NCBI GenBank assembly: GCA_030765045.1
Contig: CM060967.1
Location: forward strand, 120,851,434 to 120,915,433
DNA: 64,000 bases
Direction: 5' to 3'
From: Tenodera sinensis
Lineage: Eukaryota; Arthropoda; Insecta; Mantodea; Mantidae
Below are positions 28,226-40,289 of this stretch, piece after piece. The translations under genes and the position numbers were made by a program. The stretch's first letter is position 1, and each line of letters starts with the position of its first letter. Below the pieces are notes generated by a model. That model searched no databases and was not told the DNA's origin. It saw nothing but the letters and a program-made list of their open reading frames with translations.

Positions 28226-28914
28226 ATGCGAGTGCAAACCATGAGATCTTTTTAAAAATTAATGAAGCTTCAAACACTTAAACTATAAAATGGTTTGGTT
28301 TTAAAATATGGTGCCATCAAATAGAGTGGCAATGCTTTTAGCAGCACCTAGATCACAGTCTGCAACTGCTTTCCTCCCGAGTCAGCAGTTCCCGCTCTTT
28401 CAGTAATTCGTTCCTGAAAATCTAAAAATAATACATCAAAATCCACTATGCGATCCTAAGATCAATGTTTTGTATGCTGTTAGTATAGCCCTATTCTCTT
28501 TCATGAAATAATTAATGCTGCAAAGTACCAAGCCTTCTTTTTGGAGCAGCTTTCCAATCAACTGACAGATGAGGCATGAATGCATGGCATACTTTACAAG
28601 CTCAGACCTCTTTAGATACAATTACAGATGTATTTGGTAACAGTGTAGAAGTGTGGCCCTCTCAATTTCTAAACTTCATGTCTCCATTTTTACAATTTAA
28701 AATTAAATCTCAATAAAGTGTAATAAATCCCAAGGAGCCTTTCAACACTTGAAAGATAATCTGTTAAGATGCTGCAATGCCTGTCTTTAAACACAAGGAG
28801 AATATTTCCAACATCTTTGAAAAGGTAAGCAATTTAAGGGACATTATTATAATTTGAGAAATCATAATTATACTAGTTGGTCTTATCTATTCACCTTCCT
28901 TGTTTTGATACAAT

Positions 28915-30005
28915 AGATCAGCGATGACCAACCTTGTCTCTTTGGAGACACTTATGTATATAGCTGCTATTCCCCACCTCCTCTTTCAGTCCAAGGGTGA
29001 ATCACACCTGTAGCATGTAGACTCGCAACTGGTCAATATCCCGTGACGAACAAAAAACAGATGATTCCATGGAAGTTTCTAAGTCATAACCTAAATTTTC
29101 TGCGAATGTCTTCAGAAGAGCTCTTCATTCTGGATGATTTATGTATAAATGGTAAACAGTAAGAGACAGACAAAAGCTTACTAAATACAAAATTTGTATC
29201 TTGTTAGAACACCCAATTTATTTCAAATATTTCTTTTTTCTTTAGAGGGAACCATTTTCGAGATATTTTTTATTATTTGTTTGAATTTGCCAATACTTGT
29301 ACTTTTCTCAAATAGGAATATGTTATTCATTTTTTTGTCACTTGGCCTTGCGAAGAGAATGGAATTTCAAAGGCACTGCATAGCAACCAGTTCTTAAAAC
29401 ATTTTACTATCACTTAAAGCCTACTGTATTCCCATATTCCACCTACGAGAACATTAGCAATAAGGTACTTTCTGAAAATGCTTATGTCGATTAAAATCTA
29501 GTAGAATTGCAAGAATAGTGTGTATAAGAGTGAGTATAGCTCTACATATATTTGCGAACAGAGTTCTCCAAACTGAACTATACTAAAAGTTTCTATTGCA
29601 ATAGATTATGCAACAATCACTTGGTGGATTTTCTAAGGCTATGCACTATAGCTTTCACACCAAATATTCATAGACTTCTTAAGTGTAAGCAGTACCAAAG
29701 AAGTCATTTATAAACAGATGTTTATTGCATAAGATTGGAAAGTGCTTTCATAAATCAAAGGCAACATACATAAAACCAAATTACCACTGCAAAACAATGA
29801 ACACCTGAGTGTTAGAGTGGCACAGCCCACATAAAGTGGAAGGAGGTAAATCCAATCTCCCCTCTTTTGCAAACATTGGATATTGCTGCAATAGATGGTC
29901 TGTGTGCAGATAAAATGGCATGTACTGTGACTGAGCTGTCGCCAACAGTACTGCCACTTAATCTGATGTATATAGGTATATAAGCCCAGCACAACAGTCC
30001 ATGAA
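28915..30005. repeat. Repeat B, copy 1 (contains part of family A)
   Basis: From CCAACCTTGTCTCTTTGGAG onward this roughly 1.1-kb block matches 50.36-50.87 kb and then 52.22-52.66 kb, in the same orientation. It includes a minus-strand family A section (about 29130-29530) and a distinct right section around GCAAACATTGGATATTGCTG. It is a larger repeat or segmental copy, with no coding frame. Confidence 0.7.
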
Positions 30006-30009
30006 GAGC

Positions 30010-30312
30010 CAAGCCTTACCGCCCAGCTGGTGCATCCCCCACCTCAGCCCACTATAGGCATCATTGGTAGGGTGCAGTACTGGAGGGTGGTATGTGGTCA
30101 GCGTCCCGATCCCTCCCTGCCAGTTATGTGGTCTTCACGACCTGGGGCCATTACATTTCTGCTATTTTTCCAGGACTAACAAGGCTGAGTGCGCCCCATG
30201 CCAGACCTCCCAGAGGGGATAAAATCTCCATGTTGGTACCGGGAATCGAACCCGGGTCCTCCGTGTCAGAGGAAGCGTACTACCGACTGCACTACAGAGG
30301 CAGTCATATAGG
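30010..30312 (-). repeat. tRNA-derived SINE (family 1)
   Basis: On the minus strand the head at about 30300-30235 reads like a tRNA, with CTGTAGTGCAGTCGGTAG (A box) and CCCGGGTTCGATTCCCGG (B box). The body toward 30050 contains CCAGTACTGCACCCT. The same body and head recur at 63.56-63.80 kb. Confidence 0.8.
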
Positions 30313-30534
30313 TATATAACATATATATACTTCATAAGATTTTAAGATTTTTTCCTTCACATTTTGCCTATCTCTAATCGTAATACATATTAATGAGTAG
30401 AATAAAAGTTGAATATGAATAGAGAAATTTCATGTCATAGTGAAATGGACTAGGATACAATTTCAGAGAAAGCAATAAAGAGAAAATGTGATAAAAAGAT
30501 GCATATTCACAATACATGTAGTTTAAATACCAAC

Positions 30535-30778
30535 CTGGAGTAAATTAATTTCTTTCATACAATCCAGACGTGCCTTTGAATCCATCATCTCAAATATCTG
30601 GACTTTCTTAAGAGCAACAATAGTACCATCTATGCGGCTACGTGCACGATACACCACACTAAATTGTCCTTTTCCAATTTTCTTCTCCACATCAAAAACA
30701 TTTATTGAATTGTAACAGGATTCTCCTAAGTTGGCAGTCAAAGCCAATATCTCAGCCTCACTCATGATGTCAATGAAC
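30535..30778 (-). CDS. NEK7-like: NEK6/7-like kinase, first coding exon
   Basis: The start ATG is at 30765-30763, after a TTTGCAG acceptor at 30779-30780. The 77 residues include MSEAEILALTANLGES, a diverged N-terminal tail, then KKIGKGQFSVVYRARSRIDG (Gly-rich loop) and VALKKVQIFEMMDSKARLDC (catalytic Lys). It ends INLLQ|GTTGGT. Joined to exons 2-5 it gives about 321 aa, against about 302 for human NEK7. The family acts in mitotic spindle and microtubule functions, downstream of NEK9 in vertebrates. Confidence 0.95.
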
Positions 30779-30799
30779 CTGCAAATCAAAGTTTTATCT

Positions 30800-31780
30800 C
30801 TACATTACCTTAAAGCTGGTTTGCTTTCTTTGGTGAACTAAAGTTGCAAGATGTTATAAAATTAAACCTGGAATAATAGCACATAACTTATTATCAGGGC
30901 CAGGATGTTTATGACCTAAAAATGTCACAAATATGCAAGCACTTATAACTTAAAAAAATTAGAAAATATGACAATAAATATTACCTAAAATTTTGTAGGG
31001 TGCATTTTCGAAATCTTCAAAAATTTAATGCTGTTTAAAGTAACATTATAATGAAAAGTGCTTTAAAAATCTAATAAATAAATAAATAATATTAATTTTA
31101 CTGTTGCATTTAGAATTTATTTAATTGCTCAATCCAGAGCTAACCCTCAACTCTGTATAGAATGAAATAAATATCACAGTCTGAAAGGCAATCAGAAAGA
31201 AGAATTACAATAGCAAATTACATACATTTTAAAGTTTTTAAAGAGGAACAATCTTCTATTCACACACTCTGTTGCAATGGGAAAAACATGTAATATTACA
31301 GATAAGAATTAGATGTGAAAACTCATCTTTGGGACAACCTTAAGCACATATGCGAAACTGGAATAGAAATATGACAAAAATACAAAAATTTAAGAGAAAG
31401 TATGATTATAATATGAAAAATAACAAGGAAATGACAAAACAGGTTAAAAAAGTCAAACTATGACTTTATGACTTTATATGAGAACTGCATATTTTTATCA
31501 CCATTGACAAAATCTTATATTTTCCGTGGAAAAAATCACAAACAAAAACTATGACATGTCATAAACAACCGGGCCCTGCTTATTATATTTTATGAGACAG
31601 ACAAGGGAATACACAGAGGGAAGGTCAGGTGTCTCAAGCCATCCAGATACCTAAAACTGTAATATTGAAGTAGTATAATTTCAGTTTTGGTTTTCTGTAA
31701 TTCCTTTGTGCCCTGGGTTCCATATATGCACTCCCTACTATTTTACTGAGCATTTTACCAACCTTCTCAGCCAGAACCAT
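30800..31780. other. Intron stretch without a recognisable gene
   Basis: AT-rich sequence upstream of the first coding exon. I see no convincing frame, inverted end or SINE head. Confidence 0.45.
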
Positions 31781-32117
31781 AGATTAGATTAGATTGGATT
31801 GCGTTCAGCAAGTTCACAAGTAGCTATGGAAGCCGGTGAACATTGAACATGTCAATAATGCACAGAATAGCATATAAAAGACACATTTACAGGCACTAAA
31901 AGCAAAACAAAACAAGAACACTTATGCTATGTATATTTACAGCTATGAATAGAGCTTTGTTTTAAACTTTGGCAGGCTTTTCCTGCCAAGTCCTACTGTT
32001 TAGTTATAATATAATTGGCAATGTATGTCATCTTTTATCAGATTGTTCTATACATACACATTTAGGTAGCTTTCACACAGGCATCAAATGTAATTAACAA
32101 TGATTTGTCACTAAAGA

Positions 32118-32357
32118 AGCTAGAGATTACTTACAAAGCTATATAAACATTGACAGGATAATTTGTCATTTAGATTATTATTTTATTCAGAATAAAATGA
32201 GCTAAAAAGCTACTTACAATGCTATATAAGCATTAACAGGATAATTTGTCAGTCAGATAGTGTTATATAGAATAAAATGAGCTAGAGACTATTTACAAAG
32301 CTACATAAGCATTAATAGGATAATTTGTCATTCAGATAATTTGTACAGAATAAAATG
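32118..32357. repeat. Three tandem units of about 80 bp in the LINE 3' region
   Basis: Each unit carries GGATAATTTGTCA and AGAATAAAATGA(GCTA). Units begin near 32118, 32200 and 32280 and are imperfect. Tandem units in a LINE 3' UTR are not unusual. Confidence 0.75.
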
Positions 32358-32570
32358 ATTTTGAACATAGGTACTACTCTTTAGCAGCAATTTTAAAAGC
32401 ATTGAAATTGTCAACTTTTCCCTTAAGATTGTTAGGAAGAGCAGAAAATATTTTGATGGTTTCATAATATACACCTTTCTGCAAGCAAGAAAGTTCTACA
32501 CTGGGTTGATGGATGTTGCTCTTTGTCTAGTGTTTATCTCATGAATTTCATTGTTGGTTATTAATGTGGA

Positions 32571-32819
32571 TCAATTGCATATGAAGAATTTCAGGATCAA
32601 GAATATGTACATGCAAGGTAAGGTTAATATTTTCAGTCTTCTAAAAAGATCTTTACATGAATGTCTGCTATGGATCTTGGAAATAATTCTTATAAACTTC
32701 TTTTGTATGAGGAATATTCGTTTGCTCTCTACTGAATTGTCCCAGAATAAAATTCCATATTCCATTATAGAGTTAAAATAAGCATAGTAAACCAATCTGA
32801 GTGAGTCTATAGAACTCAC
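32571..32819 (-). pseudogene. LINE ORF2 C-terminal fragment
   Basis: It reads YYAYFNSIMEYGILFWDNSV, then QKKFIRIISKIHSRHSC. This is the conserved region downstream of the RT core in Jockey/CR1-like elements. It belongs with the RT at 33.04-33.85 kb; a stop and frame break separate them. Confidence 0.75.
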
Positions 32820-33042
32820 GTTTGTCAGTGCTCAGATAGCATAACAGGCAGAGCTGAGTTTGGGTAAGATATACTTAATGTGAGCTTTCCAATCTAAATA
32901 TTTGTCCACTTGAAGGTCCAGAAATGTTATGCTATTTGCTGTAATAACATGTCATTTATCCCAATTTCGATAGGAGTGTGTGGTGTTTGATGAGTTATAA
33001 ATTTAAGAACCTTTGTTAGCCTTACAATTTGTTTACCTTTGT

Positions 33043-33850
33043 TTACAATTTGATAGCCTTAAACCAGTAAGACATACAGTTAAAAATATAATTCAATTTA
33101 ATTACACATTCACCTAAGTTTTTACTAATGACCAGCACACTAGTGTCATCAGCAAACAGTACGATACTTGCTATATTCTTTATATAAAGGGATAGGTCAT
33201 TTATATAGATCAGAAATAATAGAGGTCCCAGTACTGAACCTTGGGGTACTCCATGTGTTACTGTTTTCCAATTAGATGTTCGTTTCTCATAATCAATGTC
33301 ACTGTTTACTTCAATGCTTTGTTCTCTTGCATTTAGATATGATTTAAACCAACTAAAATTTTCATTTCTAAGTCCATATAATTCCAGTTTAGCTATGCGA
33401 ATGTCATGATTTACACAATCAAATGCCTTTGCTAGGTCACAGAAAATACCACCTACATGCATTTTATTATTTAGGGCAGTTAACACTTCATGTGTAAGTT
33501 TGAAAGTTGCATTATTCATTGAAATCCCTTTTCTGAATCCAAACTGACCCTTCACAAGTATCTTGTTATATTCAAGGTATCTAGACAGTCTATTGAACAT
33601 TACCTTTTCAAGAACTTTTGAAAAAACTGGTAAGAGTAAAATTAGTGTATAGTTTGAAGCATTTTTATGTTCACCTTTTTGAAAAAGTGGTTTAACAATT
33701 GAGAATTTCATCCTGTTGAGAAAAATTCCAGTCTTTAGTGACTCGTTGCACAAATAACTTAGAGGAGAGCTAATTTGGTGTGAGCATGATTTTAATATTT
33801 TTATTGTTATTTCGTCACAACCAGAAGAATTCTTTGTTTTAAAGAAGTTA
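33043..33850 (-). pseudogene. Jockey-like reverse transcriptase core
   Basis: Motifs in order: GFRKGISMNNATFKL, IFCDLAKAFDCVNHDI (motif A), HGVPQGSVLGPLLFLIYIND (motif B) and IVLFADDTSVL (motif C, FADD). The RT core is uninterrupted, but upstream coding is cut by the SINE and hAT insertions and downstream by stops. An apparent N-terminal extension beyond 33862 is SINE sequence, not LINE protein. Confidence 0.85.
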
Positions 33851-33861
33851 ATGATTTTATT

Positions 33862-34353
33862 GCTGGCCCCATAGCCAGTTGGTAGGGCACCTGCCTGCTG
33901 TGCAAGGGGTCCCGGGTTCGATTCCCGGCAGGGGGTAGGAATTTTTCTCCAGCCATGATTATTCCTCATCCTTCCCTGAGTCTGGAAGTATAATGGCAGC
34001 GCCGTGGCTGAGTGGTTAGACCGCTCGCCTACCACCTAGGCGGTCCAGCATGTGGTATTTGTGGTGGACGAAACTGCATCTGCATGGGTTTTCTCCAGGT
34101 TCTCCAGTTTCCCCCAGCATTCATTCCATTAATTGCTCCATTATCACCCTTCCAATCATCCATTTCGCCTGCATTTCATATCATTTTCCTCACTATCATA
34201 CCTGGTGCTTGACTGACCACGTACTTCCAGGTCTTCACGCTGTCTGGTCCAGAGGTCCCTCTGCTCCCCAACAGGCATCTGACCCTAGGCTGGCTTGTAA
34301 GTCCTAGGGGATGTAAGTCTTACATAAGGGGAAGGTAATCAGGGAAATAAAGA
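33862..34353 (+). repeat. Dimeric tRNA-type SINE inserted in the LINE
   Basis: Two tRNA-like heads occur in tandem. The first has CATAGCCAGTTGGTAGGGCA and CCCGGGTTCGATTCCCGG. The second, at about 34000, reads CCGTGGCTGAGTGGTTAGAC and continues into the family 2 body. The unit is flanked by the 12-bp direct repeat AATGATTTTATT (33850-33861 and 34354-34365), so both parts moved as one unit. Confidence 0.85.
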
Positions 34354-34365
34354 AATGATTTTATT

Positions 34366-34566
34366 TATTTCCACAGGTGTTGTTAGCTTCGCTTTAAATT
34401 CAGGCAATATTACTGTGAAATTTGATCTTAAAAATTCTAGTGTAGCTTCTTTAGTTCCATAATTAATATTTAGATTTTTAGTTACATCCAAAAAGAAATT
34501 GTTAAAAATTTCCGCAACTTCTTGGGGTTTCTTAATTTCTTGATCGTCCACATTTAGTGTTATAGA
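34366..34566 (-). pseudogene. LINE ORF2 segment between endonuclease and RT
   Basis: This reads KKPQEVAEIFNNFFLDVTKN and VEINKII, the segment just before the RT core of Jockey-like ORF2 proteins. It is separated from the RT by the SINE and from the endonuclease end by the hAT element. Confidence 0.7.
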
Positions 34567-36745
34567 TAGGGCTCGGAAGTTCATGCCCTAAAAAACACTG
34601 AAATATGCATGCAAATATGCCCTTAAAAACTTCAAAATATGCCAAGAAATATGCACTATTTCATTAGAACAGTTCATGTCCCTTTGCAGTAGACGAGTTA
34701 GTGTAAATAATAAAGTTACCTTATTCCTTAGAGGTTGAAGCAGAAGTGGTCCCGCTGCTACTATTAACTGCTAAATTGCAGTTCACAACCAACACTACAC
34801 AAATTTTCAACAAAAACGTCATCTACTGTCTGGCAAAACACTTTTGTTATGTGAAAAACTTCTTTACACGTCACAAGATGTTATAGGGCCATATTTAAAT
34901 GATGTTAACTGTTTCACAGAGAGAGTCAACTCTCTTGGTGTGACAGATGGTTTTCTTTCGAGGATGTCTCGAATATCGCACATCTGTTTATAACCAGAAT
35001 TTTTTTAAATTACATAGTTCACTTTCTCTTTCACTTTTTATCCTATGCTACCAGGAACCGAACTTAGATCACATATTGTTTTTTCAAGCACAGTAAGTGA
35101 TTCATGCAAAGGAGATCCTACAGCTTCCAATGCCGTTATGGCTGTTGGTAAGAAAGAAAAATGGGCAGATATGAAACTAAGATCCTTCTTTAATCCAGTG
35201 CCTGACAATATTTTGCACAGTTTGTATTGATGAAGCATCGTTCGAATCCAATGAATTAACAACCTCTTCGATTATCTCTATGTGCTCAGCATAATATAAA
35301 AGTGCATCAACCCATGTTCCCCATCGAGTTAACACCGGTGCAGGAGGAAGTCAGATATTAGGTGCTGCAACTTAACTCTTTTAGGAGATTTAACAAAAAT
35401 TCTCTTTGTACTGGACACAAATCTACCAGTGGGAAAGAATCGCATATTGTCTCCGAAATTCGATGAAGAGCATGGCCTAACAAGTTATATGAATTAAGTT
35501 AGGAAAAATACCCTTCGAGTTTTTCCTGATTTTACCATACAAGGTAACAAATAAAAGCAACTAGTTGTATTCGATTCCACATCCGCATTGCAATTTCAAA
35601 GAGTCCATCACAAATTGTGTCACAGTTACATTGTCAGTGGCTGACAATTTGCACACATTAAGGAGATAAGCTGTAGTCTTTTGTTCATTATTTAAGGCAC
35701 CCACGATTATATTAGCAATAGAACAGCGTTCAGAATCAGAGGTTTCATCAACAGACAACCACACTAACTGATCCGCTAAATTTTGTATATTTGACAATAG
35801 GTTATTGTAACAATGGCCTACATAAGTCTTACGCAGTGTACTTTCTCCAGGCACATGTTGTTGAGTACACTTGGCAAGAAAGTTTTTAAACATCGGATTA
35901 TTAATTTTGAACAAGGGAATATCAGCAGCTAAAAATACTTGGCACAAGTCATAGGAAAATTCAGTAACCCTACTTCCTAAACACTCTACTTCTACTAATG
36001 GTTTTAGAACAGGTTATTTGTTTGCAAGTTTTCTGATTAAATCCTCCTTATGTTTTGCCGTGTTTATGTGCCGAACTATATTAAATCTTTTCTAACTCCC
36101 TATATTTTTGTCACACGCTCCACAAAACAGTGCCCTATTATCTGTAGATATTAAATCACCCGAAAACTCTTTCTGTAAATTAATTAATCTAGCACTCTAA
36201 GTTGGTTTCATTTTCGGCATTTGAAGAGCTTTTTAACATTATATACGCCTAATTTAATTTGGAGGGAACCAGTTCACAACACTGTTACGTTTGAAGACCA
36301 CGCAGAGGCAAGCGTTGCTATAATCGTGCTGCTCAAAACGTTGACCTGCACTTTATCTTTGTTAATATAAACCTCTCAGATAACGCACTGATTATTCTCT
36401 ACGCACATACATATAATGAAAGGATGGAAACAGGGGATTCACTACGTAACATGACTCAGCATTGCTTCTCACCACCTCGCGAGTTACATCATCATATGCA
36501 ACACTACCAATATGAAAAATATTATCCAGGTGGAAAAAAAAACATAAAAATCATTAAAATATGCTATATAGAGGCTATAGTATTGAAATAATATGCATTT
36601 ATCAAAATCAAGAAAATATGCAGTTATATGCAGCATAAAATCACGTCCAAATAACTTAAAATTCCATAATTCGTGCACATAATGTAAAGGCATACTTTTT
36701 AACCCCTATGAAAAAACATGCAAATGCATGAACTTCCTAGCCCTA
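34567..36745 (-). mobile_element. hAT element, copy 1, nested in the LINE
   Basis: Terminal inverted repeats TAGGGCTCGGAAGTTCATGC (34567) and GCATGAACTTCCTAGCCCTA (ending 36745) differ at one base. An exact 8-bp target duplication GTTATAGA lies at 34559-34566 and 36746-36753. The length is 2179 bp. The ends are rich in ATGCAT/ATATGC motifs. A decayed hAT transposase lies inside on the minus strand. Confidence 0.95.
35038..35947 (-). pseudogene. hAT transposase pieces of copy 1
   Basis: The upper piece (35947-35561) contains FLAADIPLFKINNPMFKNFL and LVWLSVDETSDSERCSIANI, with the hAT first catalytic Asp region (SVDET). The lower piece (35262-35038) includes LKKDLSFISAHFSFLPTAIT. Frames are broken between them and the C-terminal dimerisation domain is not intact here. 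Confidence 0.8.
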
Positions 36746-36746
36746 G

Positions 36747-37307
36747 TTATAGAGTTGTTTTGTAATAAGTATTACTTGCTTCTATTTTTATTACATTCCA
36801 AGTAGTTTTTATTTTATTGTCAGAATGTTGGATTAATTTATTATAATGCAATGCTCTTGCTGCTTTTATTACCTTTTTTAGAATTTTGCAATATTGTTTG
36901 AAAAAGTGTTTTAATTCTAAGTTGTTACTATTTCTTACTTGCTGATATAATTCTCTTTTGCGCCTGCATGAGGTCCTACCTAAAGTGATCCAGGCATTAT
37001 CTCCTTTGAAGTTAGCTATTTTGTTAATCTTAACTGGGAAGCAAGATTCAAAGTGCAGTTTGAAGTAATGGAGAAAGCTATTATAATTATTTTTGGTACC
37101 ATTCATTTGGTAAGTTAGATTCCATGATTCGAGTTGAAGTTTTTTGCTAAATTCATTTAGGGTATTTTCATTTATTTCCCTATATTTACGATACTTATAT
37201 TTAGGTCTGAGATTTAAATTTAGCTTCTTAATGCATGCAACTTGAGCATCATGATCCGATAAACCATTAGTTATTGATGAAATAGTGCAAGACTTAATTC
37301 CCTGCAT
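36747..37307 (-). pseudogene. LINE endonuclease C-terminal end and linker
   Basis: NGLSDHDAQVACIKKLNLNL contains the SDHD motif that ends APE-type endonuclease domains. A basic linker with CRRKRELYQQVRNSNN follows. The N-terminal endonuclease is absent in this window. Confidence 0.75.
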
Positions 37308-37589
37308 AGCAGGGAGGGCTGTATGTGAAGCATTCTCCTTAGTTGTTAGACCAAGCAGTGGTGTATGTTAGGAACCCTATGACTAAATGTTTAATCAAAA
37401 ATGACATTTTCAGCTTTTAATTATAATATATAGGTAAATATTCCATAGACACCTGTGAATTATGTCAGCCAAACATTTTTCCCAACCCACGTTTTTAAAA
37501 GTCCAGCACATCATTATAACCATACTGAGGTTTTCTTTCTCAGTTTTGCACTTTGTAGAAGTTTATTCTTTACATTTCATTTTTGTTTC

Positions 37590-37880
37590 CAATCCAGATA
37601 TAATCCAACAGAGACCAAGGAAAACAGCTGTTGCAGCCTTCCGACTATTGACAAATCATGACTGCTTGGCAAGTCATCTCTACAGAATAGGTATCTCAGC
37701 CTCACCGATATGTGTCCTGTGTAACGATCCAGCAGAAATGAATGTAGAACACTTGAAGACCTGTGAAGCATTAAGATCAGAAGAAACTACAGTTCAAAAG
37801 TATTGGAAAGCACGAATGCTAATGGCTTCATTGCCAGATGCAAGGCACTAGAAAACAACAACAACAACAACAACACATTT
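37590..37880 (+). pseudogene. RNase-H-type LINE 3' end, short copy
   Basis: The plus strand encodes RPRKTAVAAFRLLTNHDCLA to the MLMASLPDARH stop, with CVLCNDPAEMNVEHLKTC. A tail of AACAAC repeats follows to about 37875. The copy is about 290 bp, 5'-truncated but little diverged. Confidence 0.8.
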
Positions 37881-38282
37881 CATTTTTGCTAATTTGTGTG
37901 TAAATTTGCATACGTAATCTCAAATGTGTTTCTAAAGACTCAAATATATATTTGATGATTGCCTTATTCATTGGCTCGCAAAAAATAATTTATGCTGAAA
38001 AGAAAAATAATTTCAACACCAACTTCATAAAAACACAAATTTACTTCTCTGCAAGTAATAACATCAACTTCAATCAAATACTTCAACTTATTTTCAGTTT
38101 ACTTAAGCATCATAAATTCACTCTAGTATACTTCTCTGAAAAATGTGAAGGTAGTTTAAAAAAATGCATTTTTTGGCCAATTAAAAGCATTTATTTCTAT
38201 TATCTGAGAAGCTATTTGAGCTACAACTGCAGGAATTCATAAATGGAAGTGAGTGTACCTATAGGTTTAGCACCCCAGGTTT

Positions 38283-38522
38283 AGCATGCGCCATAGCCGA
38301 GTGGTTAAACCATTTGCCCCTCACCAAAGCAGTTTGGGTTCGATATCAGATGACTGCATGTGGGATTTGTGATGGAAAAAACGGCACAGGGACTGGTTTG
38401 CTCTGGGTTTCCCCGCCATCTCATTCCATCAGTGCTCCATCTTCATTCCATTTATCATCAGTATCACAGTCTATGGTGCCACATGTAGTAAAAGCGGGTG
38501 TTAAACACTATAAAAAAAGCTA
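38283..38522 (+). repeat. tRNA-derived SINE (family 2), third copy
   Basis: The head (CATAGCCGAGTGGTTAAACC, then GGGTTCGATATCAG) and body (GCATGTGGGATTTGTGATGG, CTCCATCTTCATTCC) match the copies at 25.0 and 34.0 kb. Confidence 0.75.
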
Positions 38523-38814
38523 GGCCTACTGGACAATCAGAGGTTTTTGATCAAATGTTAACTTAATGAACAGTAAATTTAAGTAACATTTTTTAAACAA
38601 GCTAAACAACAATTATAAAATGAACAATTTTACCATACCTGTTTACATGAACTCCAGCCATCTATTCTTTACAGGTAAACTGTCAGAAAACAATTCTATG
38701 GTGTCTTCTCAATAAAATATGTATTTTTCCACCAATAGAAGAGCTAAGTTGCTCAGACCAATTTGTCCTTGTGTTGCCCATAAACAAGATTGTATTCATT
38801 ATTTATTTATGCCA

Positions 38815-38998
38815 ACAAACTTACTGTTGGTGTTTTTAAACACACAAGCCTTGCGTGGGCAAAGTTTGAGAGGTAGAACTGGAACTTAAAAATTCAATGT
38901 TGAGAGGTAGAACTGGAACTTAAAAATTCAATGAAGGTCTGTGGTTCAAATCCCAGTTGTGGCATTGAATTTTTAAGTTCCAGTTCTACCTCTCAAAG
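38815..38998. repeat. Inverted pair of SINE family 3 fragments
   Basis: A minus-strand fragment (38815-38935) ends with two tandem GAGAGGTAGAACTGGAAC units. A plus-strand fragment (to 38998) holds TGTGGTTCAAATCCCAG and the complementary CAGTTCTACCTCTC. The two can fold back. It abuts hAT relic sequence at about 39000. Confidence 0.75.
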
Positions 38999-39002
38999 AT
39001 GG

Positions 39003-39480
39003 TATTCATTTCAAGGCTGAAAAACTACTTTCTGCACTTCCAGTAGTGGAAGGAAATGTTGGAATCAGTCCACATAGTTCATAATCTTCACTGTACACAA
39101 CATCAAGTTCATTTGACTTCATATACTTTACAATGGTTTGAATGGATTTGTTAAAAAATGTTTGAATTGAATATGACACTTTCAGTTCATTCTTCAAAGA
39201 AGTATGTCAAAATAGGAAGCATATGGATCTCTCAGTTCACATAATACAGTTGTTGGAAAACTTTTATCATAACTCGCAAAACATTTAGAATCTAGTAAGG
39301 ACAGAAATTTCAACTGCTTCTGACATTCAAATCTTAATTTAGTTTGAGTTATTAATGTGTCCAGGACTTCACAGAAAATCTTTAAATACAAGGAATGGGT
39401 TTTACCTTCATGACAATTTCTCTTTCTAGACCTTTCTTTGTCCTCTTCATTAATAACGCTCATAGTTTTTGACCATATTT
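39003..39480 (-). pseudogene. hAT (ZMYM1-like) transposase C-terminal relic
   Basis: Two minus-strand pieces read LKFLSLLDSKCFASYDKSFP, then ELCGLIPTFPSTTGSAESSF SALK with a small gap. This is the C-terminal half of a DUF4371/hAT transposase, ending in the dimerisation motif. The 3' end is cut by the SINE fragments at 38.8-39.0 kb. Confidence 0.7.
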
Positions 39481-40289
39481 CTTCAAATCCTATGTTTCTA
39501 ATTGTTGATCCCTAATGCTTATCCAATACTGTGATTAAATACACTAAAATTGCAAAAGATGTATTTAAAGGCCTTTTCTTAGTTGCAAATAACAGGCATG
39601 GCCAGCAATAAAGTTTATTTAATTCACATGAACCAGTCAGCCACACATACATACTTATGATAATTGTTTACATTAAATATATTTTCTAAGGATTCTCATT
39701 TTTTTCCTTCTGCTCATACTGCAAATGCGTAAGAGTTGGAGTAGGTCTTTCCTGTTATTCTATCACTAACCCATCCTAGTATTTCAACTGCAAGTATGGT
39801 CATTTTACTTATTGTTTTATTATACATTGTTCATCCATTTCAAAGAATTAGTAATAGCAACTGTCTTGGTACACTGTATACTATGGAATAAATAGATAAT
39901 ACTAATACAGCTGTTGAGGACCATAACAAATGCACAATATTAAAAACAGAGTGTTCTTGCTAACTCCAACCCAACTGTGTTCATATGGCACATTTCAGAG
40001 ATGCTTGTGTGAGTATAGTGACACAGGATTCCGAAGCCTTGGCATGCTTATTCCTGCATTTCTCTGCCTCACCTCTCTCTACCCATATCATAGTGAAGGT
40101 TTCTGTGGCAGCAAGCATCCGAAGCCCTATTCTCCCCATGTTCAATTGTAGAGAACGAGACATATTCCATCCTACATACTAATTCTTCATGAGGGAAGCT
40201 GGCTAGTATTGCAATTATTATTATTAATATTACTTATTAATTTCTACTTCAGATATGGGCTTTGGTGAAAGCTTTGATAGTCCACAATA

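Larger units (their letters stand above)
31785..37330 (-). mobile_element. Jockey-like LINE with two nested insertions
   Basis: Minus-strand pieces follow LINE order: endonuclease end (about 37.3-36.75 kb), linker and RT start (34.57-34.37 kb), RT core (33.85-33.04 kb), C-terminal thumb-like region (32.82-32.57 kb), and a 3' region to a TAGAT-type repeat at about 31785-31803. A hAT element (34567-36745) and a dimeric SINE (33862-34353) interrupt it, each with an exact target duplication. LINE sequence is contiguous once these are discounted. Confidence 0.8.

Noticed and set aside
33865..33940. A true tRNA gene
   Set aside because: A and B boxes are present but it lies in a SINE dimer with a target duplication, and acceptor-stem pairing is not convincing.
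33862..34035. N-terminal extension of the minus-strand LINE RT frame
   Set aside because: This part is the antisense of the inserted SINE, lying between the two 12-bp target duplications.
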